Positions 4,953 to 6,174 of a stretch of DNA of 6,174 nt are shown here, in pieces. The position numbers and the translations under genes are program-made. The notes under the pieces are model-generated. The model saw nothing but the letters and a program-made list of their open reading frames with translations. It had not been told where the DNA came from and did not search any database. Origin of the DNA: Bacteroidota bacterium (GTDB lineage Bacteria; Bacteroidota; Rhodothermia; Rhodothermales; UBA10348); contig SMXK01000034.1 in the NCBI GenBank assembly GCA_004356265.1, positions 1-6,174 on the forward strand. Direction: 5' to 3'. Position 1 is the first letter of the stretch. Every line of letters starts with the position of its first letter.

Positions 4953-6174
4953 TTCCTGTAGTCGGTGGACCTGAGCACGTTCCCGGGTCTTGCCCCGGTC
5001 ATCTCGCTGTTCAAAAGCACTGCCTCTCCCGATACAAAAGCGTGATGTGCACCCTCAGCGTATTGATGCGGGTCCTCGAACGTCGCTTTGTCGATGATCG
5101 TTGCAGGATCGAGCACCGCGATGTCAGCAATTGCACCGACTTCGATTCTACCCCTGTCATTTAGCCCGATTCGATCCGCCGGCAGCATGGAGATCTTGTG
5201 AATAGCGGTATGGAATGGCAGCACATTCTGCTCGCGCACGTAAAACCCAAGCAAGCGAGAAAATGTTCCATAGTTTCTCGGGTGCGGGACTCTTTCAGAA
5301 GGACCTTCTACACCACCATCTGATGCGGTCATCGTCACCGGATGCCGCATTATCCGTTTCACGTCCTCTTCATTGATGGCATGAAAGACTGCGCTGCAAT
5401 TGCCGGCCTCTACCAGTTCCATCAGCAGATCGGCTGCGTTTTCCTTGCTGACGGATCGCTCCTGCAGGCGCAGGATCTCTGACAGGTTCCTGCCGTTGAT
5501 CGTTTTGTCGTGTGGACAATTTGACAGCACAACATTTGCCGGGTCATTACCACCGCGGTCGGTCTCAATGTTGTAGACAACTGCGTCTTTCACTCGTTGT
5601 CGCTCTTGTGGATCAGAGAGTCGGGCAAGCAGAGCTTCGCGACCACCATCAAGGCTCCAGCCTGGAAAAAGAATGGTCAGGCTGGTCGAGGATGCTGTGT
5701 ATGGATACTGATCGATCGATACATCGACACCGCGTGCCAGTGCAGCATCAACCATCGCGAGTGTCTCAACGGATTTACCCCACATTGGCGCACCGACTAT
5801 CTTGTGATGTGTAATTTGCGTCGGCAGGCCACCTTCTTCACCAATGCGAATCGTCTCCGCTACACTTTTTAATATGTCGAGGCCTTCCTGGCGCATATGA
5901 CTGATGTAGATGCCGTCATAGTGGGCCGCAACTTTGGCCAACTCGATGACTTCCTCTGTCGTCGCGAATCGGCCGGGCGGATAAATTAGACCGGATGACA
6001 AACCGAACGCGCCCTGCTGCATCGCCCTGTCGACTTCACTGCGCATTCGGTCGAGTTCGTCTTCCGTGGGTGGCCGATCGTCTTCGCCGATAACCAGTGC
6101 CCGAATCGAGCCGTGGCCGACGAATGTTGCAAAATTGATTGAAGCTGGATTTTCTTCAATAGCGCGGAACGTAT
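4949..6174 (-). CDS. N-acyl-D-amino-acid deacylase (D-aminoacylase), 5' end missing
   Basis: This metal-dependent amidohydrolase of the D-aminoacylase family hydrolyses N-acyl-D-amino acids to a free D-amino acid and a carboxylate. The frame is open to the window edge; 407 residues are visible. The ATG at 6046 is internal, because the residues before it (NFATFVGHGSIRALVIG, then RPPTEDELDRM) match the family. Visible motifs are GAFGLSSGLIYPPG, the metal ligands His in YISHMRQEG (codon near 5899) and His in ITHHK (near 5809), and the catalytic Asp in TMTASDGG (near 5320). The N-terminal HxH and the bridging Cys lie beyond the edge. The C-terminal beta-sandwich segment (GRIEVGAIADIAVLDP) is intact. 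The usual length is near 480-530 residues, so about 100 are missing. Its stop overlaps the mpg start by 4 bp. Substrates in the cell could include D-amino acids from peptidoglycan or peptides (inference). Confidence 0.93.
   Translation of the reverse strand, partial: TFRAIEENPASINFATFVGHGSIRALVIGEDDRPPTEDELDRMRSEVDRAMQQGAFGLSSGLIYPPGRFATTEEVIELAKVAAHYDGIYISHMRQEGLDILKSVAETIRIGEEGGLPTQITHHKIVGAPMWGKSVETLAMVDAALARGVDVSIDQYPYTASSTSLTILFPGWSLDGGREALLARLSDPQERQRVKDAVVYNIETDRGGNDPANVVLSNCPHDKTINGRNLSEILRLQERSVSKENAADLLMELVEAGNCSAVFHAINEEDVKRIMRHPVTMTASDGGVEGPSERVPHPRNYGTFSRLLGFYVREQNVLPFHTAIHKISMLPADRIGLNDRGRIEVGAIADIAVLDPATIIDKATFEDPHQYAEGAHHAFVSGEAVLLNSEMTGARPGNVLRSTDYRK

Noticed and set aside
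4456..5872. Several plus-strand ORFs of 83-106 codons
   Set aside because: All lie opposite the mpg and D-aminoacylase genes, which are supported by family motifs; these are shadows.

Overview
The window looks like bacterial chromosome of moderate GC, most likely from a gammaproteobacterium (inference). The reasons are a CCA-encoding tRNA-Arg(UCG), REP-type palindromes beginning GTAGGAGCCCG like those of Pseudomonas and Xanthomonas relatives, and a mix of Tat/Sec-exported oxidoreductases with a D-aminoacylase. The species cannot be named from the sequence.

Left part (1-1131): small, poorly known genes in gene-poor DNA. A 73-aa protein with two Cys pairs (zinc-ribbon-like) is encoded at 236-457. 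An 81-aa hypothetical protein is encoded at 605-850. An antisense ORF at 260-520 with an excellent Shine-Dalgarno overlaps the first. Two stretches here, 1-235 and 851-1131, hold no convincing gene. Just left of the tRNA lie a pair of 9-bp direct repeats and a 12-bp perfect hairpin. This resembles the end of an island or prophage that used the tRNA 3' end as its target, but no integrase is visible.

Centre (1173-3316): tRNA-Arg on the minus strand, then two convergent, apparently exported oxidoreductases. One is a short-chain dehydrogenase/reductase with a Sec-type signal and an intact active site. The other is a Tat-type aldo/keto reductase-fold protein in which two of the four catalytic residues appear to be lost. 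Their stop codons are 33 bp apart.

Intergenic 3317-3571: a structured 170-bp element bounded by an 11-bp inverted repeat. It reads as two REP sequences in opposite orientation (a REPIN/BIME-like unit).

Right part (3572-6174), all minus strand: a tight operon running right to left. It encodes a 5'-truncated N-acyl-D-amino-acid deacylase, a 3-methyladenine DNA glycosylase (Mpg) whose GTG start overlaps the previous stop by 4 bp, and a secreted alpha/beta-hydrolase esterase. Two hydrolases of small acylated substrates flank a DNA-repair enzyme; the link is probably only shared transcription. I see no clear new multi-gene system. The most unusual items are the degenerate Tat-exported AKR, the REP pair and the antisense ORF.
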